Positions 49,886 to 61,374 are shown, counted from the first letter of the stretch. The stretch is DNA of 64,000 nt from Desmodus rotundus (GCF_022682495.2 NC_071398.1:10794934-10858933); one strand, 5' to 3'. A program made the numbers and translations. The notes: generated by a model not told the origin, from the letters alone.

Positions 49886-50185
49886 CCCTGGCCGGGGTGC
49901 TCAGTGGGTTGGAGTGTCATCCCATACACCAAAAAGGCTGTGGGTTCGATTCCCGGTCCAGGCACTTGCATACCTAGGTTATGGGTTCGACCCCAGGTTG
50001 GGAAGCATATGGGAGGCAACAGATGGATGTTTCTCTCTCACATCATTGTTTCTCTATCTCTCTCCTTTTCTCTCTCTAAAATCAATAAAGACATACCCTC
50101 AGGTAAGGATTAAAATAATTCTTATCAATAATATCAATAAATCAATAATATCCTCAGGTAGGGATTAAAAAAAATAAAAATAACA
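49886..50185 (+). mobile_element. VES SINE with duplicated tail
   Basis: It has the head 'cctggccggggtgctcagtg', two B-box-like modules ('gtgggttcgattcccggtcc' at about 49938 and 'atgggttcgaccccaggttg' at about 49981), a CT-rich body and the usual tail 'cctcaggtaaggattaaaa'. A second copy of the tail word 'cctcaggtagggattaaaa' follows about 54 bases later after AT-rich sequence. The target-site duplication 49874-49885 and 50186-50197 matches at 11 of 12, so the extra tail is inside the insertion. Confidence 0.9.
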
Positions 50186-50299
50186 TGTTCAGTTTACTCT
50201 CAAGAGAGAGACAGGAGTATTCTGATGCATGGTGCTTCCTATTACTTTATGTTGACTCCTGTTTTTTAAAAAACTAAAATAAAACAAAAATATTTATTT

Positions 50300-50420
50300 T
50301 TAGTTTGCTTTTAAAAAAAGTCATTGAAGTATAGTTGGAAAATACAAAGTGCACATGTTTTCAGTTTGGCTCAGTTATTTAAATACCAATATAGTTCCAC
50401 TTATTGCACCATGAGATTCC
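50300..50420 (+). mobile_element. Possible LINE-1 3' end fragment
   Basis: 'tcattgaagtatagttggaa' followed by 'caaagtgcacatgttttcag tttggctcag' resembles old L1 3' UTR sequence, weakly. Confidence 0.35.
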
Positions 50421-50639
50421 AAATATTTATTCCTTTTAAAAAAATAAACTGTCTTGTGAAAAGAAACTCCTAGAAACTCAGAAGACATTGTGTCCTCTTG
50501 GGACTGCGTTTATTCAGAACAGACTCTATCGCTTTCTTTGCCAATTAAATTGCATTTAGCGCTTCAATAAATGAAAAGAAAAGATTATAAAAAAGACATA
50601 AAATAGTAACAAAGAATTCAAATGCATCTAGATCTCCTA

Positions 50640-51080
50640 CTTTACTTTTGAATATTTTAAAAAGTTAAAGCCTAAGATTACATCAATTATTTATTGAATG
50701 TCAAAATGTATCCCCTTCATTTATTGTATCAAATTTATTAACAAGAGCAAATATTGAAATGCCACTTTATCTTAATGAATGTGGGATTATAATTCATTAA
50801 TGTGATATTAATCCTAATTTATGATCATTTTAATTTATGTGCATTTTAACATGTCTATTAGCATTTTTATTAAAAAAAGAATATTTGAATAATATATCAT
50901 TCTTGGAGGTTTCCATTAACATACAAAGCATTCTTGAGACGCAGAAGGTACTGGTGTGTGTTACCCTTATCAACAGCATTTTTGCTATTAAAAATTAAGT
51001 CCTTCAAAACAGTGTCATCATCATGTTAGAATTTATTTGTGCCACATTTTTATAATATTTATCATTTAATTTATAATTAT
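50640..51080. other. Candidate AT-rich conserved noncoding stretch
   Basis: This is repeat-free sequence dense in ATTA/TAAT homeodomain-like words, for example 'tttatcttaatgaatgtggg', 'attcattaatgtgatattaa' and 'tcctaatttatgatcatttt'. Its appearance is the only evidence. Confidence 0.3.
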
Positions 51081-51099
51081 AATCTTAACTAAGGTTTGG

Positions 51100-52145
51100 A
51101 GGTTCCTAGTGTTTAGAAATAACTGAGAGAGAAGAAGAGAAAAACAAGTGTTTTGAAAGAGAAAAACGACAAAGCTAAGATTCAGGTCTCTCGAACTACA
51201 TAAACTGGAGAAATTAACACTTTTTTTTTGAGCTTCAGTTATTCTGCCTATAATATGAAGATGAAACATCTACCCTGAAGAATTGATTTTAGAACTCGAT
51301 TTAAAAAGAATTTATCATCTTTTTGCAAACGAGAAAAATGGAGGCGGACATATTAAGTGCGCAATAATGAAAATCGTTTTACTTCATGTCATACTCAACC
51401 ATACACAAGTGTCAGAAAACACTGTGATAATAGGCCCAGCTGCAACCTAAGTGAAAGCAAGTTCCCAAGACTTCATCCTGAAAAAGCAGGGAAAGAAAAA
51501 ACAAGTAAACACTATAGGCTTCCTCTTTCTTCTGAAAATTCATTTTTTAGCAAAAGCTCAGTAAAATCCACATCCCTGGGCTAACGGTAACCTTGAAACA
51601 TAGACTATTGTATTTCTCTATTCATTCATTTCATCCTATTATTTGTGTATCTCTCTCTCATACAAACACACAGTTGCACATGGCTTGTTCAAGTAACCGA
51701 TGTGACATTACAAATAAAGGAGTCTGGGTGTGCAAGAGGAGCAATTGACAGGCATCTAGTGCTCATAAGACTCCGGGTCTGGACCTCAGAAGGATGCGTG
51801 GCCCGCAGTCTGTCGGAATCTGCTCCCTGCAATGAATCAGCCCTGCCCCTATCAACGTATCTCACCTCAGAACCCTCTCTGTGAGATGACGGGGCCAAAG
51901 ATGCTCTCAAATGTACCAAACGCCCACACATTGCACCTCATCGAGAAGTGCGAGGACCGTGTCTCCCAAGGGCTGCTTCTGCTCACTAGAGCAAAGGGGC
52001 CTGGGGTGGAAGTGTCCTCGGTCTGGCTGTGATATAGAAAGACCCATCTATTCATGTATTATAGTTATTATTACTTTACATATATTGACTGCTTATCACT
52101 CGATAAACACTTTCTAAGTATAAATATAATGATATTGTCGCACAT
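51100..52145. other. Intronic sequence without recognised genes
   Basis: Small frames overlap on both strands at 51650-52120. None has a recognisable protein. Confidence 0.35.
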
Positions 52146-52149
52146 TTCT

Positions 52150-52705
52150 CCATTGACCAATGAGATGAGTGAGATTCGGAGATGTTTAGGAAACTTCCAC
52201 AGAATGCACTATCAGCGAATGACAACCGTAACAGCACCTGCGCTGGATAACTTTCCTGGATTCATGCGCATGCTCCACAGGTGACAATGAGGAAAGAACA
52301 GGAGGGGCCTGTGAGAGCGCACAGAAAGTTTCCTTCGTCCAGAAAGCTCACTGTGGAAGGAGAGAAACAGCCTCCCAGGGCAGTAAGGATTAAAACTCAA
52401 GATTCCAGGGAGGGAGGAAATGCGTGCCTGGCCCAGGTGACAGACAGGGTGACGATCCTGAGATAAGACAGGGCATGCTGAGTCAGAGAAATGAAAGATG
52501 TTTAAAGTGCCCAGAGTCCGAGTGAGGGAGAAGAGAGGGGGCAAGAAGTAAGAATAGACAGCAAGGCAGGGCCACGTCATGTGGAATTTTGATACCAAGA
52601 GGCAGAGTTTGGCTCTGATTATAAAGAGCAACAACAGGAGAGTCCATTAACACCAGGCATTGGTCAGGAGCCTGACATAATAATGATTTTGTTTTCATGA
52701 CATCA
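52150..52705 (+). mobile_element. Ancient interspersed repeats (MIR- and L2-lineage-like)
   Basis: 'atgagatgagtgagattcgg' looks MIR-like. The block 'gcagggccacgtcatgtgga attttgatac' with 'ggctctgattataaagagca' resembles the same old repeat family as at 30040-30640. A 140-codon minus frame at 52212-52634 is explained by it. Confidence 0.4.
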
Positions 52706-53389
52706 CAGTGGTGGGCGTGTGCCTGTGAGCCAAGGTCTTGGGATTGGAGAGGAAGAGGAGGTCAGAGAGAAAACTTAGCCACCTATGCACAAAGCTGCTT
52801 TGATTTTGATTCTGAACTTCCGCCTGCACCCAGCATGTCACATCTACAACCAGATGAATCTCCAATCCCTCTGGTTACTCACAGTGGCCTGGCTGAAGAA
52901 GCACAGTGCCGGGTGGGCGATAAACAATCCCAGAATTTTATATGAAGGCTTTAGTTTCAGGGATCAAACCAGGACTGCTCCATCACTCAGCTGAATCGTG
53001 AGTAACAGTTTAATTATCCCTTCACTATCTTCCACATATTTGCATAATACCCCCCAATTAAAATATGAGTTCAGACTCTAAAAGTCATGGTAGGAGGCAT
53101 TTGCATTTTCCTTCTCCTTTGTATTTGCCCTGCCTGGTCAAGGGTCTGTCAAATTCTCAGAAGCACAATAAACATGGAGTAAGGTGAATGTAAAGGAAGG
53201 AAAGAAAAGAACATTTTCTCATTTGATTTGCAAAACAATGATTTTAGAAAGGGAGCAAAGAGTTTAGAAAAGTTAGGCCCCATGAGCTAAAATCTGATCC
53301 ATTCCAGGTGCAGAGCCCTTGAGTCCCCTCAAATATGCATTCAACTTTGGCGCCCAGCAGAAGAACTGAGACAGTAGATGGGATGCCGT

Positions 53390-53452
53390 TGGATGAAAGA
53401 GTGGATAGATGGATAAATGGATGGGTAATGGATGGATAAGAGAGGATGGTAG
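53390..53452 (+). repeat. (GGAT)n-type simple repeat
   Basis: Imperfect gatggataaatggatggg units. Confidence 0.7.
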
Positions 53453-53459
53453 AGGACAA

Positions 53460-55130
53460 TTACCTAATACTCAGATATCGTTGTTCTCAGAATAAGAGCG
53501 TCACCTCACCCCAGTCTTCAACAGCACCCGTATCTCTGCGGCATTGAAAATAAAAAAGTACAAACTGTTTTCTCCCCTTCTCACCCAGGAGCCCTAAAGC
53601 ACTCCTGGGACAGCAGAGCCTAGAGAGGATGAAGTCTCCTCTGAGTGCCTATTTTAATACCAAATAAGGATTTAATGACCACCTTGGGCACCTTTTCCTC
53701 CCCAGGGGGTGCTGAAGAATGGGACTCGGAGAACTAGAGAGAAAATCACTTCCTCATCTGAAAATCTGGCAGTGCTGGCATCAGAACTTGTTTTGAAGTT
53801 CCACTCTACCCAGAGGACGTCATAGGAGAGTTTCTCAAGTTGCCTATCTTTCACTAGAGAAGGATCTAAGTTACCAGACGAGAGCCATCATCATCATCTT
53901 TCGGAACCAAAAGAGATGACCAGGGGTCACTGCAGCACAAATCCCTGTCACTCACTAATGTCCGATTTACATGAATCTGCTCATCCTTGGAGAGTACAGA
54001 TAGCCATCTTGAATGAATTTCTATCTTAGCACCGTATTCTTGGTATCTAGTGCCTGTCAGTGAGAAACCACACAATGGGCTATGGGTCTATCAGTGAATG
54101 GACTGATAATGGAACATTTACATCACAACCATTCACTATCAAGGATGGCACCAGGCACTTTGACACATGTTAAGTGTTTGGCCTAAATCTCTGAGGTGAT
54201 AAGAACACAGGACTTCAATCCACATCAGGTACATATTTAGGCAGCTAGGAGAGAAAAGGGCAGGTAAAGAGAAAGAACAAGAGGATATGAGTTCTTTTTA
54301 TGTATGCGAAGTTCCTCCTTGTCTAAGGATCAGGAGTTTGACTTGAACTTTAGTCCTTCTCATGAAGAAAACTGACCAGACCTGAAGTGGCCCATTCATG
54401 AAGGAGTTTGGTCCCATTGCTGCCTTTGATCAGATGGAGAAAACCACTTGTTCCTGTGGACTTAGAGCTAAATAAAGCATCGTATGATGGTGGTGGATGG
54501 GTGGGAGGGGTGAAGGTGCCATCGCAGGCTACGTAACTTGTCAGGTACCTTTATATGCTGCAACGTGGTACCAGCACAGAAAACCTGAATAATCCAGCAC
54601 AGTTAGTTCTCATCCAGCCACCCTGCTCTTAATCAGTTACCGAAACAAATTATCTCATAACACCAAAGCTAGCTAACAGGCATAATAACACCCCAACATG
54701 CTAGTAAGAGCTAGTTGGGAATCTGCAGTTACTTTTATCATCATACATTATAAGAAATAACTTTGTGAAATAACAGTTATCAAAGTAATTCACATATAAG
54801 CCACATTACCCTCGAATGTGTCTTAAGAGGTAAAAGGCAAGTGAAGAAAAGACCCCTGGTTAAAAGAATGAAACAGAGCATCCCGCACTGAAAATGACGA
54901 CTGCTTTACAAAAACAACGTTTATGAATAGCAGGACAATGTGTAGCATCTTGCTGTCTCAGACATGGGCTCTCCGCATTCTGTGTCAGCAGCCGGTGTGA
55001 GTATTGAACACATTGACCTGGCCATGGGGACAAGGGCCTGGAGAAACATAAAGTCAGAAGCAAGTCCAACTGCAGAGTTGCTCTTGGCTGCAGAGACCTG
55101 AAAATACAGTTAGAAAAGGAAATGTACAGC
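53460..55130. other. Intronic sequence without recognised genes
   Basis: No coding or clear repeat signal. A MIR-like patch may lie near 54120-54220. Confidence 0.35.
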
Positions 55131-55134
55131 TTGT

Positions 55135-55265
55135 GCTGCTTCTTTCAATGGTAAGTTCCATGAGGGCAGGGCTTCGATGTACATTGCTCAACACTATCTC
55201 CACCAAGCATCACACTTGGCACATAGTAAATGCTCATTAAAATTCATATATATCTGCACAGGACC
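55135..55265 (+). mobile_element. L2 3' end
   Basis: 'gtaagttccatgagggcagg gcttcgatgt' and 'cacttggcacatagtaaatg ctcattaaaa' are the standard LINE-2 3' tail. Confidence 0.7.
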
Positions 55266-55269
55266 TAGC

Positions 55270-56640
55270 CTCATGCCCTAAGCCTTGCCAGTGATTTCAA
55301 ATGGATGACAGGCTCAGGTTCAGTAAATACTGTATTGACTTTCTCAAGCTCCTATAACTAACAAATGACAGGACCAGATACCGCCTGCTAAATCAGCTTC
55401 CAGAGCCTACACATTTTAGCATAATTCTATAGAGACCATCCAGAAAGCTTAACTAGTTATTCTGGGGGCCTCTTGTTCCCCTAGATAAGGACTGTAGAAT
55501 GGAGAATCCTCTCGTTTGTCCCTAAATGGCAATGGAGATTTAACCTATTCCTATGGAAACCATGTCTATATAACCATGTAGTAGAGACACTTTTCGTGAA
55601 CCTGATTCATCCTGTGGAAGTCTGAACTAGAACAGACATGGCAGGAAAAAGGCAGTATGGTCAGCTAACCGGAGTGCTGAGACAGAATGTCAGCAAGCAG
55701 AGGATGGCAGGGTGTTTCCCAAGAGACTTCCCCAGCTGACAGCCATGATGTTGGCAAATTTGCTACTATCTGCTGTGCCAACCACAGCTTTACACGCTGG
55801 CAAAGTGATGCACCCACCCCATAGCAAAGCCATCTCTTTGAGCCAGACTGCAATGAAGAAAGTTCCTTAGTCTAATTTTTGTAAGGCGGAGTCTTGATAT
55901 AAATAGCATTTTGAGGCCAAGTCATCCTTGTTGATAAGATTCAGAGAAAGGACAATTAAATGGATTAATTCTATAATGATGCCATAGAAAAATTGTTTGC
56001 CCATCTTATAAAAAAGTGGTCTTAAAAAGGCTCCAAGAATGCGTAAGTTACACATTCTCAGACTTTCTTTTTCCCTTGAATTTCTGAGGTGGAGACATTC
56101 TCGTTTACACAAGCACTTATAGAAAAGGGGGGAAAAAGAAAAGTAAAGAAAGAAAAAGGCAGTGGACCCCCTTCTGTTGGATATCCTTTCTTATGTGTGC
56201 TGATAACAGCCTAGTTCATATATTACACCATACAGGCTTGGATGTCAATGCATTTCCACAAGGCAACCAAAAATGTACAAAGTAGTAGCTGAGATCATGG
56301 GACCTGGAATGAACATGTTATAGGAAATGGAGCCAGATTGGAACACACCGTAAGATACCAAGGAATGTACTTAACCTATCCCAAACTCAGTTTTGTTATC
56401 TGTAAAAGGTTTCCATCACTCTAACTACAGGGTTTTTGTAACAGTTAAAATGTGACAGGTAATAGATAAAGGTCTGGTAGCTCCAGGAACTAAGGTATTC
56501 AAATAAAAATGCATGGGTTCTGGTGGAGCTTGAATTTGAGAATGGTAGGTTCTGCCAAACCTGGAAATGCTTTCCAAGAAAAATATACCTAACAATGTAT
56601 TCTGGGTCTGAATTCAACATACAACATTGACTTGTAGTAA
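55270..56640. other. Intronic sequence without recognised genes
   Basis: Nothing assignable. A purine-rich patch occurs at 56123-56160. Confidence 0.35.
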
Positions 56641-56657
56641 CTATAAGAATGTCATTT

Positions 56658-57324
56658 ATTCAGGTCCTTTGCCCACTTTTTAATTGTATCGTTAATTTTT
56701 CTGGTGTTGAATGTTGTAAGTTCTTACCAATTTTTGATCAACCCCTTACAGATGTATCAGCAAATAGGCTCTTTCATTCAGTTGGTTGTCATTTCATTTG
56801 GCCAATGGTTTCCTTTGCTGGGCAAAACCTTTTTAGCTTGATGTAGTACCATTTGTTTAGTTTTTCCCTTGTTTCCCTTGCCCGAGATATATCAGAAAAA
56901 AAAATATTGTTACGAGAAATGTCCGAGATTTTACTGCCTATGTTTTCTTCTAGGATTTTTATGGTTTTAGGTCTAACTTTTAAGTCTTTAATCCATTTTG
57001 AGTTTATTCTTGTGTGTGGTGTAAGATGGTGGTCTAGTTTCATTTTTTTGCATGTATCTGTCTAATATTCCAACACCATTTATTGAATAGACTGTCTTTA
57101 CTTACCCCATTGTATTTTTTTTTGCCTCCTTTGTCAAATTGCTGGGGGGAGAGGGGGAAGGGGGAAGGTAAAGGAGGGTATGGAGGATAAATGGTGATGG
57201 AAGGAGACTTGACTTGGGGTTGTGAACACACAACACGGTGTACAGGTGATGTGTTGTGGAATAGTGCACCTGAAACCTGTATAATTTTGTTAACCGTGTG
57301 ACTCCAATAAATTCAATTAAAGAA
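56658..57324 (+). mobile_element. 5'-inverted (twin-primed) LINE-1 insertion
   Basis: Two LINE-1 pieces lie in opposite orientation inside one target-site duplication, 56645-56657 and 57325-57337 (11 of 13 matching). Bases 56658 to about 57140 encode the ORF2p C-terminal region on the minus strand: an 84-codon frame at 56789-57043 contains [37 protein letters not shown] and related residues, starting mid-protein. From about 57141 to 57324 the plus strand holds the G-rich 3' UTR, 'gcacctgaaacctgtataat', and an AATAAA at 57306-57311 followed by an A-rich tail. This structure is the hallmark of twin priming during target-primed reverse transcription. It is a dead fragment with no function expected. 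Confidence 0.88.
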
Positions 57325-57337
57325 AAGAACATCATTT

Positions 57338-57805
57338 CTTGAGTTAAGTGATCTTGGGCCAATATGGGCTGAAACTCTTACACTGGGCATGCCACTTAAT
57401 CACATATCTGGTACTTATTCACCTATTCAGTGAATATGGTAGTAGAAGTTTTTATTTCTTTTTATTCAGTTTTACTCAGTAAAATTGTAAAACATTTCAT
57501 GTTAGATTGTTTTTGTTTCTTGTTACTTAGTAACTGTAAGTCTAGAAGTAGGAGGTCATTGAATACAGGCTTGTGTGGGCAAGAGTGTGGGGAAATACTA
57601 GTAGTATTAAGTAATACTAATAGAAAGAGACTTAGGTGCATAGATTGAGGAGTGGACGGATAGACAGATGGATGAATTGGTTGATAAGAGGAAGATGATG
57701 ATTACATAGATGGTTCTATTGGAGAATGCAAGGACAAAGAAAATAACACACAAAGTGATGGCTGACCAAATAAGATTCTTAGCTGTCCTTCCAACGCATA
57801 TTAAA
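57338..57805. other. Intronic sequence without recognised genes
   Basis: A short tandem 'gatggatg'-like patch occurs at 57655-57680; otherwise nothing is assignable. Confidence 0.35.
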
Positions 57806-57807
57806 TA

Positions 57808-58023
57808 CCGTAGTTTTCAGACTATAAGACGCACCTTCCCCTCCAAATTTGTAAGGAAAATGGGGCTGCATCTTATAGTCCGATTGTAGCTTACCTGGCT
57901 CGCTACAGGATTTCTGCTTTAAAGGATGTTATGAAACACTTTACCACATTTTTTGCTTTAAAATTGTTTTTCCTGTTTTCCTTCTCTAAAACCTAGGTGC
58001 GTCTTGTGGTCTGAAAAATACGG
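57808..58023. mobile_element. Short terminal-inverted-repeat DNA transposon (MITE-like, 216 bases)
   Basis: The left terminus 'ccgtagttttcagactataa gacgcacct' and the reverse complement of the right terminus agree at 28 of 31 positions when the flanking TA is included. TA dinucleotides flank both ends (57806-57807 and 58024-58025), as expected for Tc1/mariner-type insertion. The interior has no open frame of note, so the element is nonautonomous. I recognise the terminus as a recurring vertebrate MITE type but cannot name the family with confidence. Confidence 0.8.
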
Positions 58024-58304
58024 TACTATGAATCAATGGATGAATAAACAGATGGACATGTGGTGAGTGGGTAGGCTGGAAAAACGATAGTTTCTCACTA
58101 AAAGATTGGTTTTGAAAAAAACATAGATTATTCTGTCTCAGAATACTATTCCCTGCTTTGCAATGAAGCAAACAGTCCTTGGAAGTTCAACAATAAATTA
58201 TAAGAGATTCTTATATGAAGATCACTGGTACATATTTAATTTTCAACAAAATAGTATCTCCAAAAATTTCCTGGAAAAAATAAACTCTTTATCTCTCTTA
58301 ATAA

Positions 58305-58355
58305 GATAGGTAGGTAGGTAGGTAGGTAGGTAGATGAGAGGTAGATGAGAGGTAG
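58305..58355 (+). repeat. (GGTA)n microsatellite
   Basis: Seven or so GGTA units are followed by 'gatgagaggtagatgagagg'. Confidence 0.9.
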
Positions 58356-58516
58356 ACAGCCACACGGGTGGGGAGTATTTTGTGCCAAATAAATACACAA
58401 TGTAGTAACACACCATGTAAACAAGGTGAACAGGACTAAAGAAAAGCACCCAGAATTACTGTCCAAACAAAAGAAGTGGGTTTTAAACAGATGTGGATAT
58501 TTTAAAAAGATGTCAT

Positions 58517-59343
58517 TGTTGGGAACCGCCCTGCCTGGTTTCAGAAGCTGTGACCCCCCCATGGCTAAGGCTGAGTGAGAGACCTTGGGACCCTAAGCCA
58601 CTAAGGAGACAAAGCTTATCTCCCTGGCAGGGGCGCCACCTCTGCCCCTTTACTTCACCCTGCTTGGCCCCCAGTGCATGACCGGTTAGCCAATGATGGG
58701 TAAGATTCCTCAAGGGAGGGATGACCTAAGACAGGCATGGTTAGGAAGAGGCTCTCAGGGAAGGACTTGGGGAGCTATATAGAAAAAGGGGGTGATGGAC
58801 CCTCGCTTCTCAGCTTTGACATAGCTTGAGTCCTCATTCTGTCTGCAAGTCTCCTAATCTCTTGGCTGCCTTCCTTCCCCTCCCTGATTTAAGCCTGAAA
58901 CAATACAGGAGGTGGGTGCAGCCCTGTGCTGAAAAGAGTGGATTCTCTAGGGCAATCAGGCCTAAGAAAGACTACATAAAATCCTATGAAACCTACTTTG
59001 CTAATACCCTCAATTTTCTGATAAGGGTCGGTGCATGGAATGAGTTTGCTCCCCAAAGTTTTACGGCCCTTTAACTATATGACCCTGACTCAGAATAAGC
59101 CCTGAGTTCTTTGAATGTTATCTATTATTTGATCATTTCTGCCTGACAATGATTGATGAGCTTTACGTATATGCCCTGTATTCCTATGCAAATTAAACCC
59201 AATAAAAGCCCATTGAGGAACAGGTTCCTGGCCCTTCTCCTTTGAGAGATCAGCCACCTTTCCTCCCCAAGCAGATCCTGTCTTGGTAGACTTATTCTCA
59301 TCTGTGGTGGCCTGGGGGGAATCGCGGGTGGGGCCCCCCCACA
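58517..59343 (+). mobile_element. Solo LTR of a betaretrovirus-like (class II, ERVK-type) endogenous retrovirus
   Basis: This is an 827-base unit starting TGTTGGGAACCGCC and ending CCCCCCACA, the TG...CA form of retroviral LTRs. It contains a TATA-like box (58776-58781) and a polyadenylation signal AATAAA (59201-59206), then a G/T-rich and C-rich end. Possible 6-base target-site duplications are 58511-58516 and 59344-59349, matching at 4 of 6. No gag, pol or env sequence adjoins it, so it is a solo LTR left by recombination between two LTRs. The class II assignment rests on the TGTTGGGAA start, the duplication length and general layout, and is an inference. It lies on the opposite strand to CDH8. 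Confidence 0.75.
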
Positions 59344-59349
59344 ATTCAT

Positions 59350-60385
59350 GATATTTTCCAAAGGTCAGCTTACAGTGGAAAATTTAGTTGTACTGTGGAA
59401 AAAGGGGAAAGAGTTGATAGAATGTCGTGCCGATGTTCTTTATGCTTCTTAAGCACTTTCACCAGAGCACTAACAGGCGGTAAAAATATGAGATAGACTC
59501 CTGATGTGGTGACCACAATCACTCGCCAAACAGGATGTATCTTGTTATCCAAATAACTGACAAGAGCTCCGTGGGGAAGAGCGCGTTGGATAACCAAATG
59601 ACAGTCACGTCCTCTCTCTGGAATCCTGTATTTATGAAGAGACTGTGGGATAATCTAAATGCTATGAACTTGGAAGAATGTTGCAATTGAAGTTAAATAC
59701 ATACACCTGGAGTTTAATTTGGGCTGTGGAGTGGATGTGACATTGGCAAATCATCTTGCTTATGTGATCAAAAAGCGTAATAATAATAATGTTGCTGTGT
59801 CACCCACGCCTACCCCTTGAGTACTGTAAACTGTCCCGTTCCAAGTCTTGAAAGAAAGCAGTGAATCATGAACAAGGCTCAGATTTAACAAAAATAATCT
59901 CGTTTTCCAGTTGGCAGCCATGAGCACTCAATGAGTGGACGGATGAGTGGATGGATGTGTTGATAAGGGAACTAAAAAGAGGAGGGCGAAAGGTCAATTG
60001 TTTTATTTGGGATGTATAGGTGCACGGAAAGAGTGGATGGGATGATGGCTAACTGACTAGATTCACAAACATCTTTCTTTTTAGGTAAATGAGAACACGA
60101 AGATTTGTCCTGCCTTACAACTGTTAGATCTGATCCTGGACAAACTTATGTTTTTCCTATTTTAGCTTCCACTTGTTAAACGATACTAACAAGGCCCTTG
60201 ATACCATCATCAAAGATATTATCTCAGACTGTTGGAAGGAGAGCATGTATGTGGAAGTTTGTTTGTTTTTTTTAACTCCTACTCTTCCAAGTATTATTAT
60301 CCCTACAGTGAATATTCGCCAATGAAACCTAACATGCCATAGACCGTCAGAATTAGGCACTAATAACATAGCCCGCAGTGCTGTG
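59350..60385. other. Intronic sequence without recognised genes
   Basis: No assignable gene. A GGAT-like simple repeat lies at 59930-59960. Confidence 0.35.
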
Positions 60386-60387
60386 AG

Positions 60388-60432
60388 TGTGTGTATGTGT
60401 GTGTGTGTGTGAGTGTGCGTGTGTTCATGTGT
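60388..60432 (+). repeat. (GT)n microsatellite
   Basis: Imperfect GT repeat interrupted by GTAT, GAGT and GCGT units. Confidence 0.9.
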
Positions 60433-60694
60433 ATTTCTCTACTTCAGTTCCGTTCTGCCAGCACAACCTGGAGTCCGCTGAGAAAAATACCGAACAGCAG
60501 CCATAACAACAGCAATGACAACAACACAACTTCAAGGGAGATCTGAAGCTGGAAGTGCCCTGAGTTCACACTGTGAACAGACTTATGGATTTGCTGGAAA
60601 TCTGTAAATTGACTGCTTTATTCATAATGTTAATGCTTTGTGAAAATAAATAGGTATTTTGTTTCATTGACAAACAGAAACAAAGATAATCCTT

Positions 60695-61055
60695 TCAAGT
60701 CCTGTATTATGAGCTGGGCTGTTTCCCTTTAAAATGCATGAAGTGAAGCCCTAGCCTCGACTACCTCCAAATGTAACTGTTTGGAGACTGAGCCATTACA
60801 GAGATGATTATGTCGAAATGAAGCTAAGATGGGCCTTTATCCCCTCTGACTGGTGTGCTTATAAGAAGAGGAATTTGGATACATGGAGAGACACCAGGGA
60901 TACCCGGGCACAGGGGAAAGACAAGGACACAGAGAGAAGGCAGCCATTAGCAAGCCTAGGGGAGAGGCATCAGGAGCCGCTAAACCAGCTGACACCTTGA
61001 CCGTGGACTTCTAGCCTCCAGCACTGTGAGAAAATATGGTTTTTAAGGACATTGA
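60695..61055 (+). mobile_element. MLT1-type MaLR LTR
   Basis: 'gtgaagccctagcctcgact', 'aagatgggcctttatcccct', 'ttataagaagaggaatttgg', 'gagacaccagggatacccgg', 'ccttgaccgtggacttctag cctccagcac' and 'tgtgagaaaatatggttttt' follow an MLT1A-like LTR closely. Confidence 0.8.
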
Positions 61056-61069
61056 GTTTCCTTACACTA

Positions 61070-61242
61070 GATACATTCATTTTCTATTTCACTGAAGTAT
61101 CACAACAACCCTATGAGGTACATAGCAGACTCTCCATTTTACAGATTAAGAAACTGAAGATTAAAATATAAGCAATTGCTCAACATCACATACAGCAAGC
61201 AATGGAGAAAGAGTCCCAATCCAAGGCTACCTGCTCCCCAAG
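61070..61242 (-). mobile_element. MIR SINE
   Basis: 'cacaacaaccctatgaggta', 'ctccattttacagattaaga aactgaagat' and 'caagcaatggagaaagagtc' are a clear reverse MIR. Confidence 0.75.
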
Positions 61243-61374
61243 CTCAGGTTTGGTTGTTTGATTGCTGTGCGCCAGAACGAAACATAAGAGAGAAAAATAA
61301 TAAAAGCCCCTGAAACCAAAGACTCCAATGTTCACAAAACAATAACCTGTTTAGTGATTTTTATTAAAACATAC

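Noticed and set aside
52212..52634. 140-codon minus-strand frame
   Set aside because: It overlaps ancient repeat-like sequence, has no domain, and is contradicted by other frames of similar quality on the opposite strand.
56789..57043. 84-codon minus-strand frame resembling a protein
   Set aside because: It is the C-terminal region of LINE-1 ORF2p in the inverted part of a truncated insertion, not a separate gene.
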